A stretch of 64,000 nucleotides of DNA from CAZCVI01 sp964502145 (GTDB taxonomy: Bacteria > Acidobacteriota > Aminicenantia > UBA2199), in NCBI GenBank assembly GCA_964502145.1, contig CAZCVI010000027.1:1-64000 (forward strand), given 5' to 3'. Within the stretch, counting starts at the first letter, position 1; each line of letters begins with the position of its first letter. The notes below the pieces were generated by a model that saw nothing but the letters and a program-made list of their open reading frames with translations, was not told the DNA's origin and searched no databases. Positions 17,094-25,840 of the stretch are shown piece after piece. The translations under genes and the position numbers were made by a program.

Positions 17094-20000
17094 CTAATTT
17101 AGCTGTTTTTGCTCTAATAATTGGAAAATAGTTTTCTTTAACGATTGGGCGGCTTCGGGATGATACATAATAAGGATATCAGCGCCACCATACAACAGAT
17201 TGAGGCCACTGGATAGTTCCCACAGGGCGGCCCGTTTACTTAAATCACCCCAGGCCGGGAATTCTTTTTCGGCAGCCTTGTACTCTTTTATCTTGACACA
17301 CTCTTGCCCAGGGGACACAATCATGGGTCCGGCCAACATCTTATCCCCACCGAGACCGGTTAAACGGATACGCTCCATGACGGAATAGGTATACTCGATA
17401 CCATAACCCGACGCACTGGTCAAGGGGTCCATGACGATCTTTTCGGCTTTGATGCCCATATTGGTCAAGAGGATGTTCAACTGTTTGGAAATATTGACAT
17501 CAATGGGGCTCTGGGAAACAATGGCATGACCATAGGCCATGGCAGCCCCAGCAATGGTGCGATAATTATCTTGCTCGACCCAATTGAGCAAAAGATTCTC
17601 GCCAGCACAGGCTTGGGCAATGGCTTTCATGACCTCGTTGTTGGATTCGTAATGGTTATGACCGGTGATAATCAAGGGCACAGTGACAGCAGAAAGGATG
17701 GATTTTACGAATTTTACGGCTTGTTCGGGGGAAGAGTTGCCACGTTCGGGATGGGTGCCATCCAAACGGACACTGATTAAATCGGCTCCATATTTAGCGA
17801 CACAAAGTTTAGCCATCTGGGTGGGCTGGTTCAATAAATCGCCATAAATAGCACGAAGGGTGGGGGGATACTTTTCGCTGATCGTATCAAATACTTCCAT
17901 GGCAATCAAAGGGCGATTGGGCGTGTGTCCTTCCCACAAATGAAAAGGCATGATATTTTGACCCCCAATGGTAAGGGTATGGCTCCGGGTGCCACCATGG
18001 GCTTTGGTGGCCCCTAAAGTGACAGACCAGATAGGAACCTCGCAAGACTCTTTGCGCACAGGGAAAGCGGTGACTTCAGAAAGGCGCTGGGAAGTGGTAA
18101 TTAAGGGGACAGACTCGGCAATGGGAGTGGACGAAATAGACGGCGTGGACAGTGTGGACGATATGGACGATATGGACGGAGAAACACCGAGGAACTTTTG
18201 GCTGAGGGTGGAGATTATTTCGCTGACGATTTCCTGGGTGAGGTTTGTTTTTAAATCCTGGAGAAGCTCGCGGGTGACTTGTTGTTTGATTTCTGCGATT
18301 AAATCCGCGTTTAAAGTGGGAGTGACAGATGGCACCGGTGTTTCTGTGATTGCGGGTTCTTTTATTTCAACAGGTGCGGATTGTGGCGGTTGTTCCGGCT
18401 GTTGTGGTGTTTCCGAAGCAATTCCCTCAGCGTAGAGACCCATATCAGGCATGTCTAACGCGGGATGTTTGACGGTTTTTAAATAGGCCAACACCGAATG
18501 AGAATCAATGGCTTTGGTTTCATCGGCGATCTGATCCAATAAATCAGGCACACCTTGCTCGGTGAACCGTTTCTTTAAATCATCGGCCAATAACTCTTTG
18601 AGTTCTTTGGTTAACCAAATGAGACGTTTATGGCCGCCCTCGGCAAAGAGGAATTTCTTTGAGGTGATGAATATTTTCCCACAACCCATAAAACCGGGGG
18701 TCTGTTGTCCGCCACCGACACTGCCCGCCAACGTGGAAAAGGTCATACCCACTGGAGTTTCGCCCTGGTACTCACGATTAACCACCATGATGCCGTTGCA
18801 CTCGGGCACATAAGCACAAATAACCTCGAAACATCCGCAACTGGTCATGGGCCGGTCCATAATAGAATAAGCACTAAAACTGGAAATAGACTTATGACTA
18901 TTAATATAAACATACTCATCGACTCCGCGCCACATGCCACGCACGGGGTCCAACACCTCGCCTTTTTTTACCGGCTGATTGGGTCCGGTCTCGTTGATCT
19001 CAAATGCGGCTTTGCCGTCCAACCAATTGTACGCGCCACACAGGCCGAGACGTTCGGGGGTGATCATGCAGACATGATTGGGAGCAAACGATTGACATAA
19101 CAAACAGGAATAAAAGGTATCCACCGATTCATCTGTCATCGATTCCAGGCGGCGGTTCCGTTCATCGTATACTTTGCGGGCCACTTTGATGCGCCGTTCC
19201 ACTTCGTCGCCATCGGTAATCATAGTTACTTTCACTTTATCCACAATAGCAGGATAATCGGAAAGAAATTTGGCATGAATGATTTCGCCGTAATGTTTGA
19301 GCCGTAAACCACGATCAAAACCACTTTTGGACACGCGGGTCCAGATAATATCCCGCTGTCCCATGTGCCACAATCCCTCGGCACCATTGAGCAGGTGATG
19401 CATCTGCCGTTCTAAAATAGGTTCGAAATCGGGTTGCATTTTACGCCCGGCTACTTCCACCCAAATCGCTAACGGTAAAGCGCTGCCCAACTCTACTTGA
19501 TCAATATCAGGACCAATAACCTGGATATCACCATCATTGATCTGGTCTATAGCTACGGAAGTGACAAACTCAAAACCCACGGTTTTATTACCACCGAATT
19601 CCACCTGCATATCACTCTTGCGAATCCGTTCGCCCTCAAACGCAGGACCATAAGAAACAGGAATAGGCACCTTGGTAATATTAATTTTACAGCCGCGTAC
19701 TTCCAGGGCTTTTTCCACCATGTTTTCAATGGGCACACCGGAAACGACATGCTCATACGTGCAAATTCCAGTAGGAAGAATCTGGCCGATCTCGGTTTCA
19801 GAAATGGTGGGAAAACCAAAATTAATGGCCCCGGCAGCCTGGGCATGTTTTTCATCGTCTACCGGACCAAACGCCAACACAAAAGCAAAGACACGGTTCT
19901 TATTATAACTGAGAATCTTGCGAAAATCTCCGGGATGTGCCCCACCAAAAGAGAGCGCGGCACGGGTAGCGAAACCCAGGGCATGAATACAAGAGGTGAC

Positions 20001-20639
20001 ATCATCACCAAAAGGTACGAGACGGGTATCCCAGCCGAGCTGAACGCCCTCTTCTTGCAACTGCTGGGCCATGGACTTGCCATCGGTACTGGCGGCGAGG
20101 AAAACGTAGAGATTCTTCTCCTGCAATTGCCGGGCAATCTTCACGGCGATTTCATTGGTGGGACAATAGCCCACACAAGCGGCAAAACCGGGGGCTGTGC
20201 CATCGACAAATTCAATACCCCGTTCGCGCATAATAACATCATTGGCCGCACCTAACCACAGATGATGTTCATCCGGGTTCGTTTCCGCTAAATAAGGAAT
20301 AGGTGTGCGGGTGTATTTGATCGCCTCAATGATTTCATCCGCAAACAACGCCGCCATACCCGCATCCAAGGTATTACCGAGGTAAGGCAACCACATGTGA
20401 TCCGTGGGCATGGGCGGCAACAACTGTTTGGCTTCCGCCAGCAATTGTTGCAAGCCACCCAGGGTATTTATTTTTAAACCCAACATCCCGTAAGCAATGG
20501 GCAGGTAATAGGCAGTATTGGGGAACTCCACCTTGGTATCGGCGGACTTTTCCAACAAAGCCCGCTGCAATTCTTCTTCAGCGCGTGCCACTAATTTATG
20601 AGCCCCGCGAATGGCTCGTGTGGAAATTATCTTTGACAT
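17094..20639 (-). CDS. acsB: acetyl-CoA synthase fused to the CFeSP small subunit (AcsB-AcsD)
   Basis: An 1181-aa fusion. Residues 1 to ~740 are acetyl-CoA synthase: A-cluster cysteines Cys512, Cys515, Cys524, Cys534, Cys601 and Cys603 (SCLLC, SCGCF) sit at a constant +6 offset from the Moorella enzyme. Residues ~740-860 are a Pro/Glu-rich, then helical, then Ser/Thr-rich linker. Residues ~862-1181 are a complete AcsD-type TIM-barrel subunit of the corrinoid protein (AHGGTRSHTLTIGG ... MDPLTSASGYGIEYTYS). The frame is continuous with no stop. In well-studied acetogens these are separate proteins. GAGGTG precedes the ATG. The linker DNA contains a TGGAC minisatellite. Confidence 0.95.
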   Translation of the reverse strand: MSKIISTRAIRGAHKLVARAEEELQRALLEKSADTKVEFPNTAYYLPIAYGMLGLKINTLGGLQQLLAEAKQLLPPMPTDHMWLPYLGNTLDAGMAALFADEIIEAIKYTRTPIPYLAETNPDEHHLWLGAANDVIMRERGIEFVDGTAPGFAACVGYCPTNEIAVKIARQLQEKNLYVFLAASTDGKSMAQQLQEEGVQLGWDTRLVPFGDDVTSCIHALGFATRAALSFGGAHPGDFRKILSYNKNRVFAFVLAFGPVDDEKHAQAAGAINFGFPTISETEIGQILPTGICTYEHVVSGVPIENMVEKALEVRGCKINITKVPIPVSYGPAFEGERIRKSDMQVEFGGNKTVGFEFVTSVAIDQINDGDIQVIGPDIDQVELGSALPLAIWVEVAGRKMQPDFEPILERQMHHLLNGAEGLWHMGQRDIIWTRVSKSGFDRGLRLKHYGEIIHAKFLSDYPAIVDKVKVTMITDGDEVERRIKVARKVYDERNRRLESMTDESVDTFYSCLLCQSFAPNHVCMITPERLGLCGAYNWLDGKAAFEINETGPNQPVKKGEVLDPVRGMWRGVDEYVYINSHKSISSFSAYSIMDRPMTSCGCFEVICAYVPECNGIMVVNREYQGETPVGMTFSTLAGSVGGGQQTPGFMGCGKIFITSKKFLFAEGGHKRLIWLTKELKELLADDLKKRFTEQGVPDLLDQIADETKAIDSHSVLAYLKTVKHPALDMPDMGLYAEGIASETPQQPEQPPQSAPVEIKEPAITETPVPSVTPTLNADLIAEIKQQVTRELLQDLKTNLTQEIVSEIISTLSQKFLGVSPSISSISSTLSTPSISSTPIAESVPLITTSQRLSEVTAFPVRKESCEVPIWSVTLGATKAHGGTRSHTLTIGGQNIMPFHLWEGHTPNRPLIAMEVFDTISEKYPPTLRAIYGDLLNQPTQMAKLCVAKYGADLISVRLDGTHPERGNSSPEQAVKFVKSILSAVTVPLIITGHNHYESNNEVMKAIAQACAGENLLLNWVEQDNYRTIAGAAMAYGHAIVSQSPIDVNISKQLNILLTNMGIKAEKIVMDPLTSASGYGIEYTYSVMERIRLTGLGGDKMLAGPMIVSPGQECVKIKEYKAAEKEFPAWGDLSKRAALWELSSGLNLLYGGADILIMYHPEAAQSLKKTIFQLLEQKQLN
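18125..18180. repeat. TGGAC minisatellite inside the fusion linker
   Basis: Repeated GTGGACGATAT-type units encode the Ser/Ile/Thr-rich stretch at residues ~820-839. The same unit forms non-coding arrays at 24876-24978 and 50789-50822. Confidence 0.65.
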
Positions 20640-20653
20640 AGCGTTTCACCTCG

Positions 20654-22585
20654 TTATATTTCTAATTCTCGTCTCATTTCCATATCGTACAGGACACGTT
20701 CTTTGCCACCGGCAATGCCCAGTTTCTCCCGTTTATGATTGATATGGTCGATCATTAAAGCCGCCATTTTGCCAGGGTCTGGTTCCACCGCCCATTTCCC
20801 GCCCAGAACCTCTTCGATCTCTTTGAAGATATAATTGCTGAATACGGGGCTACCCAACACGGGCAAACCGACACCAAAAACAGTGTACACGCCAGAAGCG
20901 ACAAAATAATGGCCAATGGCAATGGCTTTTTCACTCATCCATTCGGGTGCGGCACCAGCCACTGGCAGATCGGAAATATCTTTACCAAGCCCTCCGGTAC
21001 GTACCATCTCGGAAAGTGCAACCAAGATTCGACTATTATCAACACAGGACCCGGAATGCAAAACAGGGGGAATGCCAACCGTGCGACACACCTCGGCCAA
21101 TCCTTTGCCGGCATATTTTTCAGCGGCATCGGGAGAAAGGAAACCAGCTTTGGCACAGGCAATGGCAGAACAGCCGGTTTGTACCACCAGGATATCATTG
21201 GCAATTAATTCTTGCACCAGGTCGACGTGCTGTTTGTCGTGGGTCACCTTGGGATTGCCGCAACCCACGACACCGGCCACACCCTTGATACGCCCGTTGA
21301 TAATGTTTTCATTCAACGGCCCATAAGAACCCCGGAAGCGTCCGCCCAGCATATAAGTAATGGCTTCATGACTGAACCCGGCGACGAGGTCCATCTTCTG
21401 CTTGGGAATATCGATGGCCCGACGGTTAGGGAAATTCAAAATAGCAGCAGTGATGATCTCTTTGGCGGTTTGCAACGCGGTATGCTCGGAGAAGGCGAAG
21501 TGCTCGGCTTCGGGGATACGGCCTTTGGGGGAGGTAGTGACCAGTTTGGTATGAAAACATTTGCATATAGCGGGCAGGGCAGGCATAATACATTGCACAT
21601 CCACTACCATTGCTTCCACCGCACCCGTGGCAATCGCCAGTTCCTGTTGCAACATGTTCCCCGCAATAGGTAGCCCGTGACGCAAGAGGATTTCATTGGC
21701 CGTGCAACAAATACCCGCCAGATTGATGCCATTAGCGCCCTTGGATTTCGCCAGTGCCAGCATTTCCGGGTCTTTCGCAGCCACGGCCATCATTTCCGAA
21801 AGTGCCGGTTCATGACCGTGAATCAATACATTCACCTGAGTCTCGGAAAGTACGCCGAGGTTAACCTGTCCGCGAATAGGAGAAGGGGTACCAAAAAGAA
21901 TATCCTGGAGTTCGGTGGCGATCATAGAACCGCCCCAGCCATCGGCCAAAGCGGTACGGGCGCCATGCATGATCAGATTGCGATGATCTTGGTCCACGCC
22001 CATGTTCGTGCGATGCATCATCTCGACGATTTCGCGATCAATGCCACGGGGCACAATATCCAGTTTGCGCCACAAGGCTTGGCGGGCTTCCGGGGCTTTT
22101 TTAATAAAAGCCAATTCGCCATCTTGCCTGCCGAAATCAGCCAGGGCCCGTTGTGCCACATCAATGGCAATATCTTCCTTGCTGCGCCCGCTAATGGGAA
22201 TCTCAAAGAACTGGGCGACGCTATGAAGTTTCGCCACATCTTTGATCGTATACCCGGCTTTTTCATTCCTGGCAGCCAGGAGCAAGGTATTGGCGACATC
22301 GCGGCCATGATCAGAATGGGCAGCGGAACCAGCGGCTATCATGCGACAGAAATTCCGTGCCACCATGATTTCAGCAGTAATACCACACACGCCTTGCTTG
22401 GGACCATTGCCAAAGGGATCGATGCGACAGGGTCCCATAAAACAATTGCGGCAACAAATGCCCAGTTCACCGAAACCGCAGTGTGGTTCCTGTTGTTCGG
22501 CACGGTCCCAAACGGTTTCGATACCTTGTTGACTGGTTTTCTCCAGCATATAGTTAACGGATTGGTCGATACTCTTTTGACTCAT
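20654..22585 (-). CDS. acsA: Ni-containing carbon monoxide dehydrogenase catalytic subunit
   Basis: A 643-aa CooS/AcsA protein that reversibly converts CO2 to CO at the Ni-Fe-S C-cluster and feeds CO to acetyl-CoA synthase. The N-terminal Cys-rich motif CCRNCFMGPCRI binds the D and B clusters, and HGHEPALSEM is the conserved C-cluster region. GGAG lies 5 nt before the ATG. It lies 14 nt from the downstream acsB-acsD fusion and 208 nt after the FAD oxidoreductase, with a 9-nt repeat array in between. Confidence 0.96.
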   Translation of the reverse strand: MSQKSIDQSVNYMLEKTSQQGIETVWDRAEQQEPHCGFGELGICCRNCFMGPCRIDPFGNGPKQGVCGITAEIMVARNFCRMIAAGSAAHSDHGRDVANTLLLAARNEKAGYTIKDVAKLHSVAQFFEIPISGRSKEDIAIDVAQRALADFGRQDGELAFIKKAPEARQALWRKLDIVPRGIDREIVEMMHRTNMGVDQDHRNLIMHGARTALADGWGGSMIATELQDILFGTPSPIRGQVNLGVLSETQVNVLIHGHEPALSEMMAVAAKDPEMLALAKSKGANGINLAGICCTANEILLRHGLPIAGNMLQQELAIATGAVEAMVVDVQCIMPALPAICKCFHTKLVTTSPKGRIPEAEHFAFSEHTALQTAKEIITAAILNFPNRRAIDIPKQKMDLVAGFSHEAITYMLGGRFRGSYGPLNENIINGRIKGVAGVVGCGNPKVTHDKQHVDLVQELIANDILVVQTGCSAIACAKAGFLSPDAAEKYAGKGLAEVCRTVGIPPVLHSGSCVDNSRILVALSEMVRTGGLGKDISDLPVAGAAPEWMSEKAIAIGHYFVASGVYTVFGVGLPVLGSPVFSNYIFKEIEEVLGGKWAVEPDPGKMAALMIDHINHKREKLGIAGGKERVLYDMEMRRELEI

Positions 22586-22656
22586 GTGTACTCCAGTGTT
22601 TATGGTTTAGTAGTATTAATAAATTGTCTGTTATTACCCAAAATTGGGTGAAGCTT

Positions 22657-22717
22657 GTGGGAGTTATGTGAAGAATGGGAATTATGGGAAGAATGGGAAT
22701 TATGGGAGGAATGGGAT
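22657..22717. repeat. 9-nt minisatellite (TGGGAATTA / TGGGAAGAA)
   Basis: About seven degenerate 9-nt units lie between the FAD oxidoreductase gene and acsA. They are expected in the operon transcript as CCCATTCTT/CCCATAATT repeats. Confidence 0.75.
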
Positions 22718-22793
22718 ACATGCCACTGCGGCCCAGAATCTTTTTTCTTTTTCCTAACTTCATAGCTTCCTAACTTCTTAATTTCCATCTTTT

Positions 22794-24083
22794 TCACAGT
22801 AGATGACTATTGTAATAACGGTCGAGGTCGGGTGTGCCGCCGTATTTTAGCACTTTGCCAAAATCAAAACGCTCGCTTAACAATTCGTGGGCGAATTGGG
22901 AGACATCCATTTTGCGACGGATGATAGACAGCAACACACCGGCGTTGGTGATACGGCCTAACAAAATCATCCCTTTGACGCGGTTATCGCTGCCAATGAC
23001 AATCTTCTTATATAAGCGCCGATCCGGTTGATTGAGTACCAGCACCTTGTATTTGGATTCATCTTCTGGCGCAGTCAAGCCAAAAGAGATCAAGGAGGTA
23101 TTATACACATTCAAGGCATTCATGCCAATCGTGCCGTCATAGGGTGTTTTTTGTCCGATCATATTCAAACCAGCCACATGGCCTTGTTGCATGGCACAGG
23201 TCCACAGGGCATTGACAGTATAATCTTCCAAGGTAATATCAAAACTTTCAGCCACATCCCCGGCAGCATAGACATTTTCTTCATCCGTTTGCATATAGGT
23301 ATTGGTGCGAATGCCCTCCTTGGTGACAATAGCTGTGCCCTTTACCAGTTGGGTATTGGGTTTTACACCTTTGGCAGCAATCAATAAATCACACTCCAAC
23401 TCTTCGCCACGATCCGTTTTCACGCCCGTCAAGCGGCCCTTTTTGGAAAGCACTTTTTTCACATCCCGTTGATGCAACACCTGGATATTGTTTTCCATTA
23501 ATTGGTCTGAGATAATGCGGGAGGCATTGTAATCAATCATCTGCGACAACACACTATTAGAACGTATCAGCATCGTGGTTTTCACACCGCAAGTGCTCAA
23601 TGCTATGGCCGCCTTAACGCCAATCAAGCCGCCACCCAACACAATGGCCTGTTTGATATCGGGAATGCGGGCTTTGAGAGTTTCCGCATCGTCCCAAGTG
23701 CGTAGCATAAAAATTCCATCCACATTATTAGGAATACCATCGGGTAACTTAGCTGCGGCACCCGTGGCAATGAGCAAGCGATCATAGGGAAAACTCTGGC
23801 CATTGGCACAGGTCACAAGCCGTTTGCTGGTATTCAGTGCCACCACGCGGAATGGAGCCCCTGCATGTAATTCCACCTTCATCTTGTGATGAAAATCCGC
23901 TTCTCGGAAGAGCAACGATTCCTTGGTATTTGTTCCCGCCAAATAATAGGACAACAAACACCGGGAATAAAGAGGGTGTCCTTCATCCGACAATTGGACA
24001 ATGGAACTGGTTTGATCATGGTGACGAATCGCCTCGACAGCGGCAGTACCTGCCGCGCTATTTCCAATTATAACAATATTCAT
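22794..24083 (-). CDS. CODH-associated FAD/NAD(P)-dependent oxidoreductase
   Basis: A 429-aa pyridine nucleotide-disulfide oxidoreductase-type flavoprotein. The start at 24083 follows GGAGGTG; the frame is open further upstream. It shows the FAD-binding GNSAAGTAAVEAI, the NAD-binding VLGGGLIGVKAAIAL and a C-terminal YAAGDVAE motif. It lacks a redox-active CxxxxC. Enzymes of this type are commonly encoded with cooF and cooS and are thought to link CODH-derived electrons to NAD(P). The ATG overlaps the cooF stop as ATGA. Confidence 0.88.
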   Translation of the reverse strand: MNIVIIGNSAAGTAAVEAIRHHDQTSSIVQLSDEGHPLYSRCLLSYYLAGTNTKESLLFREADFHHKMKVELHAGAPFRVVALNTSKRLVTCANGQSFPYDRLLIATGAAAKLPDGIPNNVDGIFMLRTWDDAETLKARIPDIKQAIVLGGGLIGVKAAIALSTCGVKTTMLIRSNSVLSQMIDYNASRIISDQLMENNIQVLHQRDVKKVLSKKGRLTGVKTDRGEELECDLLIAAKGVKPNTQLVKGTAIVTKEGIRTNTYMQTDEENVYAAGDVAESFDITLEDYTVNALWTCAMQQGHVAGLNMIGQKTPYDGTIGMNALNVYNTSLISFGLTAPEDESKYKVLVLNQPDRRLYKKIVIGSDNRVKGMILLGRITNAGVLLSIIRRKMDVSQFAHELLSERFDFGKVLKYGGTPDLDRYYNSHLL

Positions 24084-24565
24084 GGTACCGACACCTCCAC
24101 TGGATATTCTTCCTCTTCCATAAAGACCAGCGCTCCCGTGGGGCAGGCAGTCACGCAGGCTGGAGTTTCCAGGCCGTGGCAATGATCGCATTTTAACGCG
24201 CGGTGTCCTTCTTCATCCACCACAATAGCACCCACCGGACAGACCATCACGCAGGACCAGCAGCCCACACATTTAGTGGCGTCCATCACCGTCTCGCCGC
24301 TTTTTTCGTCCTTGCGAATGCCCCCGGCAATGCACGCTTGCACACACAATGCGTCCTCGCAATGGCGGCATTGGACCGCAATGCCCCGGGTTCGTTGTAA
24401 TGTGCCCGCGCCATCAATATATTCAATACGAATACGTTGTTTGGGTAATTTTTCTTCCTGTAAGGCTCCGATCAAGTTCTGCGATTGCGAATGAGCCACA
24501 GCGCAGGCAAGCTCACAGGAACGGCAACTCATACAATCCTGAATCCGACATACAATCTTTTTCAT
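24080..24565 (-). CDS. cooF: CooF-like 4Fe-4S electron-transfer protein
   Basis: A 161-aa ferredoxin-like protein with four Cys clusters: CMSCRSCELAC, CRHCEDALCVQAC, CVGCWSCVMVC and CDHCHGLETPACVTACP. This matches CooF/HycB-type polyferredoxins that shuttle electrons between CODH and its partner. The Shine-Dalgarno GGAGG, 10 nt before the ATG, is part of a dispersed GCCTCCGGCGGCC repeat. It is the first gene of the main CODH/ACS transcription unit. Confidence 0.9.
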   Translation of the reverse strand: MKKIVCRIQDCMSCRSCELACAVAHSQSQNLIGALQEEKLPKQRIRIEYIDGAGTLQRTRGIAVQCRHCEDALCVQACIAGGIRKDEKSGETVMDATKCVGCWSCVMVCPVGAIVVDEEGHRALKCDHCHGLETPACVTACPTGALVFMEEEEYPVEVSVP

Positions 24566-24574
24566 ATTTTATTT

Positions 24575-24632
24575 GCCTCCGGCGGCCAAAACCCTTTTTG
24601 GAAAAAGGGTTCTGGACTCCCAAAAACTTTTG
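24575..24632. repeat. GCCTCCGGCGGCC-type repeat in the cooF leader
   Basis: Head GCCTCCGGCGGCC, stem ACCCTTTTT/AAAAAGGGT, tail TCTGGACTCCCAAAAACTTT. On the minus strand the head supplies the GGAGG of cooF. Confidence 0.85.
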
Positions 24633-24690
24633 TTTCTACTGTACTTCCAGCGACCTGAATACAAAAAAAATAGCCTAAATTCAAAGGATG

Positions 24691-24719
24691 ATTATAACAC
24701 AGATTCCCATTGATTTCAA
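24691..24719 (-). promoter_or_regulatory. sigma-70 promoter of the cooF-acsA-acsBD-acsC-acsV unit
   Basis: Minus strand TTGAAA (24719-24714), spacer 17, TATAAT (24696-24691). The leader of about 120 nt contains the repeat hairpin. Confidence 0.8.
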
Positions 24720-24875
24720 AAAAAGAAAATGAATTGGTTCACCGCCACCACTTCCCTATTGTTAACCCTCCAATTGGAAAGACTCATTTTCAAAAAAGCG
24801 GTTAACGGAGGGTTGACTTTTTCTATTCCGTTTTTGTACGTTCCCCATGAATTCACCGCCAAGTTTCAGAAAAAA

Positions 24876-24978
24876 CTGGACTATCTGGACATAATGGACA
24901 TTCTGGACTTACTGGACTTCACAAAACCTTTGATTTTTCCAGCTTGTCCAGTAAGTCCAGTATGTCCAGATAGTCCAG
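24876..24978. repeat. inverted repeat built of TGGAC minisatellite units
   Basis: The left arm (24876-24915) reads CTGGACTATCTGGACATAAT and on; the right arm (24946-24978) is its near-complement, with a 30-nt loop. The rest of the 24720-25114 gap holds a weak inverted repeat (TTAACCCTCC / GGAGGGTT) and no gene. Confidence 0.75.
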
Positions 24979-25114
24979 CCTGCCACGGTTATCCGTGGCT
25001 CTTTTTAAATTTTGACGGTGAATCCAGGTTCCCCCCCAGTATGGTATTCCTCGTCTACATATGCAGATAGGAATAAGCCCCCGGTTTCTTCCTGCCTTTG
25101 AGAATTGGGATAAC

Positions 25115-25182
25115 GTAGACGCGGCGTCCCGCCGCATTAATGGGCAGAAAAATGAAATAATGCGGCAGGATGCCGCGTCTAC
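25115..25182. repeat. inverted pair of 25-nt palindromic elements
   Basis: The left copy 25115-25139 and right copy 25158-25182 are inverted with two differences: GTAGACGCGGC...GCCGCATTA and TAATGCGGCAGGATGCCGCG then TCTAC. Each arm is itself a hairpin with a 5-nt loop. Confidence 0.8.
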
Positions 25183-25242
25183 AGTGGAAGAAACAGAATT
25201 AAGTAACACCATCATCCAGGGTGATTCTTTTGAAGTGTTGGA

Positions 25243-25289
25243 GCAATTGATAATTATTGCCAGACGGTCGTATTTTAATTCCATTTCCA
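25243..25289 (-). pseudogene. fragment of cooC next to a copy of the operon promoter region
   Basis: This stretch nearly matches cooC at about 26556-26602 and reads MELKYDRLAIIIN on the minus strand. Just to its right, 25303-25390 resembles 29213-29295, the leader/promoter region upstream of the core-MetE gene, but without the TATTAT -10. It is rearranged debris of the operon. Confidence 0.7.
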
Positions 25290-25447
25290 CAGGCGGATAA
25301 AAAAGATTTTGTATTAAGAAAAATGAAACCATAGCAAGAAAAAAAGAGCAAGGGAAGTAAAAATTAAAAACAAAAAATGAAAAATGCGAGGCGTCCTGCT
25401 GGCAGATTTTGATTTGGACGATTGTGAAAAATTTGAAAAATTGGGTG

Positions 25448-25476
25448 TTGACAAATGAGAGAGTATGTTTTAGAAT
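25448..25476 (+). promoter_or_regulatory. sigma-70 promoter, TTGACA-N17-TAGAAT
   Basis: -35 at 25448-25453 and -10 at 25471-25476. The predicted +1 is 25483, the A of the ATG, so the transcript would be leaderless. Confidence 0.75.
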
Positions 25477-25482
25477 TAATAG

Positions 25483-25817
25483 ATGGCTAAAGGTGATGAT
25501 ATACAAGAAAGACTTATAAATTTTGCGGTAGATATTGTCAATATAAGTTCAAAATTGCCGAAAACGATGGCAGGCAATCATATTTCTCAGCAATTATTGC
25601 GCAGTGGAACTTCTCCAGCCCCCAATTACGCGGAAGCAAGAGGCGATGAAAGTACCAAAGACTTTGTTCATAAAATGAATCAAAAGTCTGGCTCCAAATA
25701 GCCTCCAGAAGCAAAATCGTCAATGAATCCGATTTAACCCACCTATTCACCGAATGCCAAGAACTCCGAAATATCGTCGGAGCATCCATCAGAACAACAC
25801 TCAAGGTAGTTGGATAA
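25483..25817 (+). pseudogene. four-helix bundle (23S rRNA IVS-type) protein, frameshifted
   Basis: The first ~65 codons (VDIVNISSKLPKTMAGNHIS ... SGTSPAPNYAEA) match four-helix bundle proteins of the IVS family. Around 25680 the frame breaks and about ten residues are lost; homology resumes in another frame as WLQIASRSKIVN ... ELRNIVGASIRTTLKVVG, ending with TAA at 25815. The gene is interrupted but its promoter remains. Confidence 0.7.
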
Positions 25818-25840
25818 ATCGAAAAGGATAAATAATCATC

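Noticed and set aside
24729..25070. 113-codon plus-strand frame
   Set aside because: It reads through the TGGAC inverted repeat; no ribosome site and no protein-like composition.
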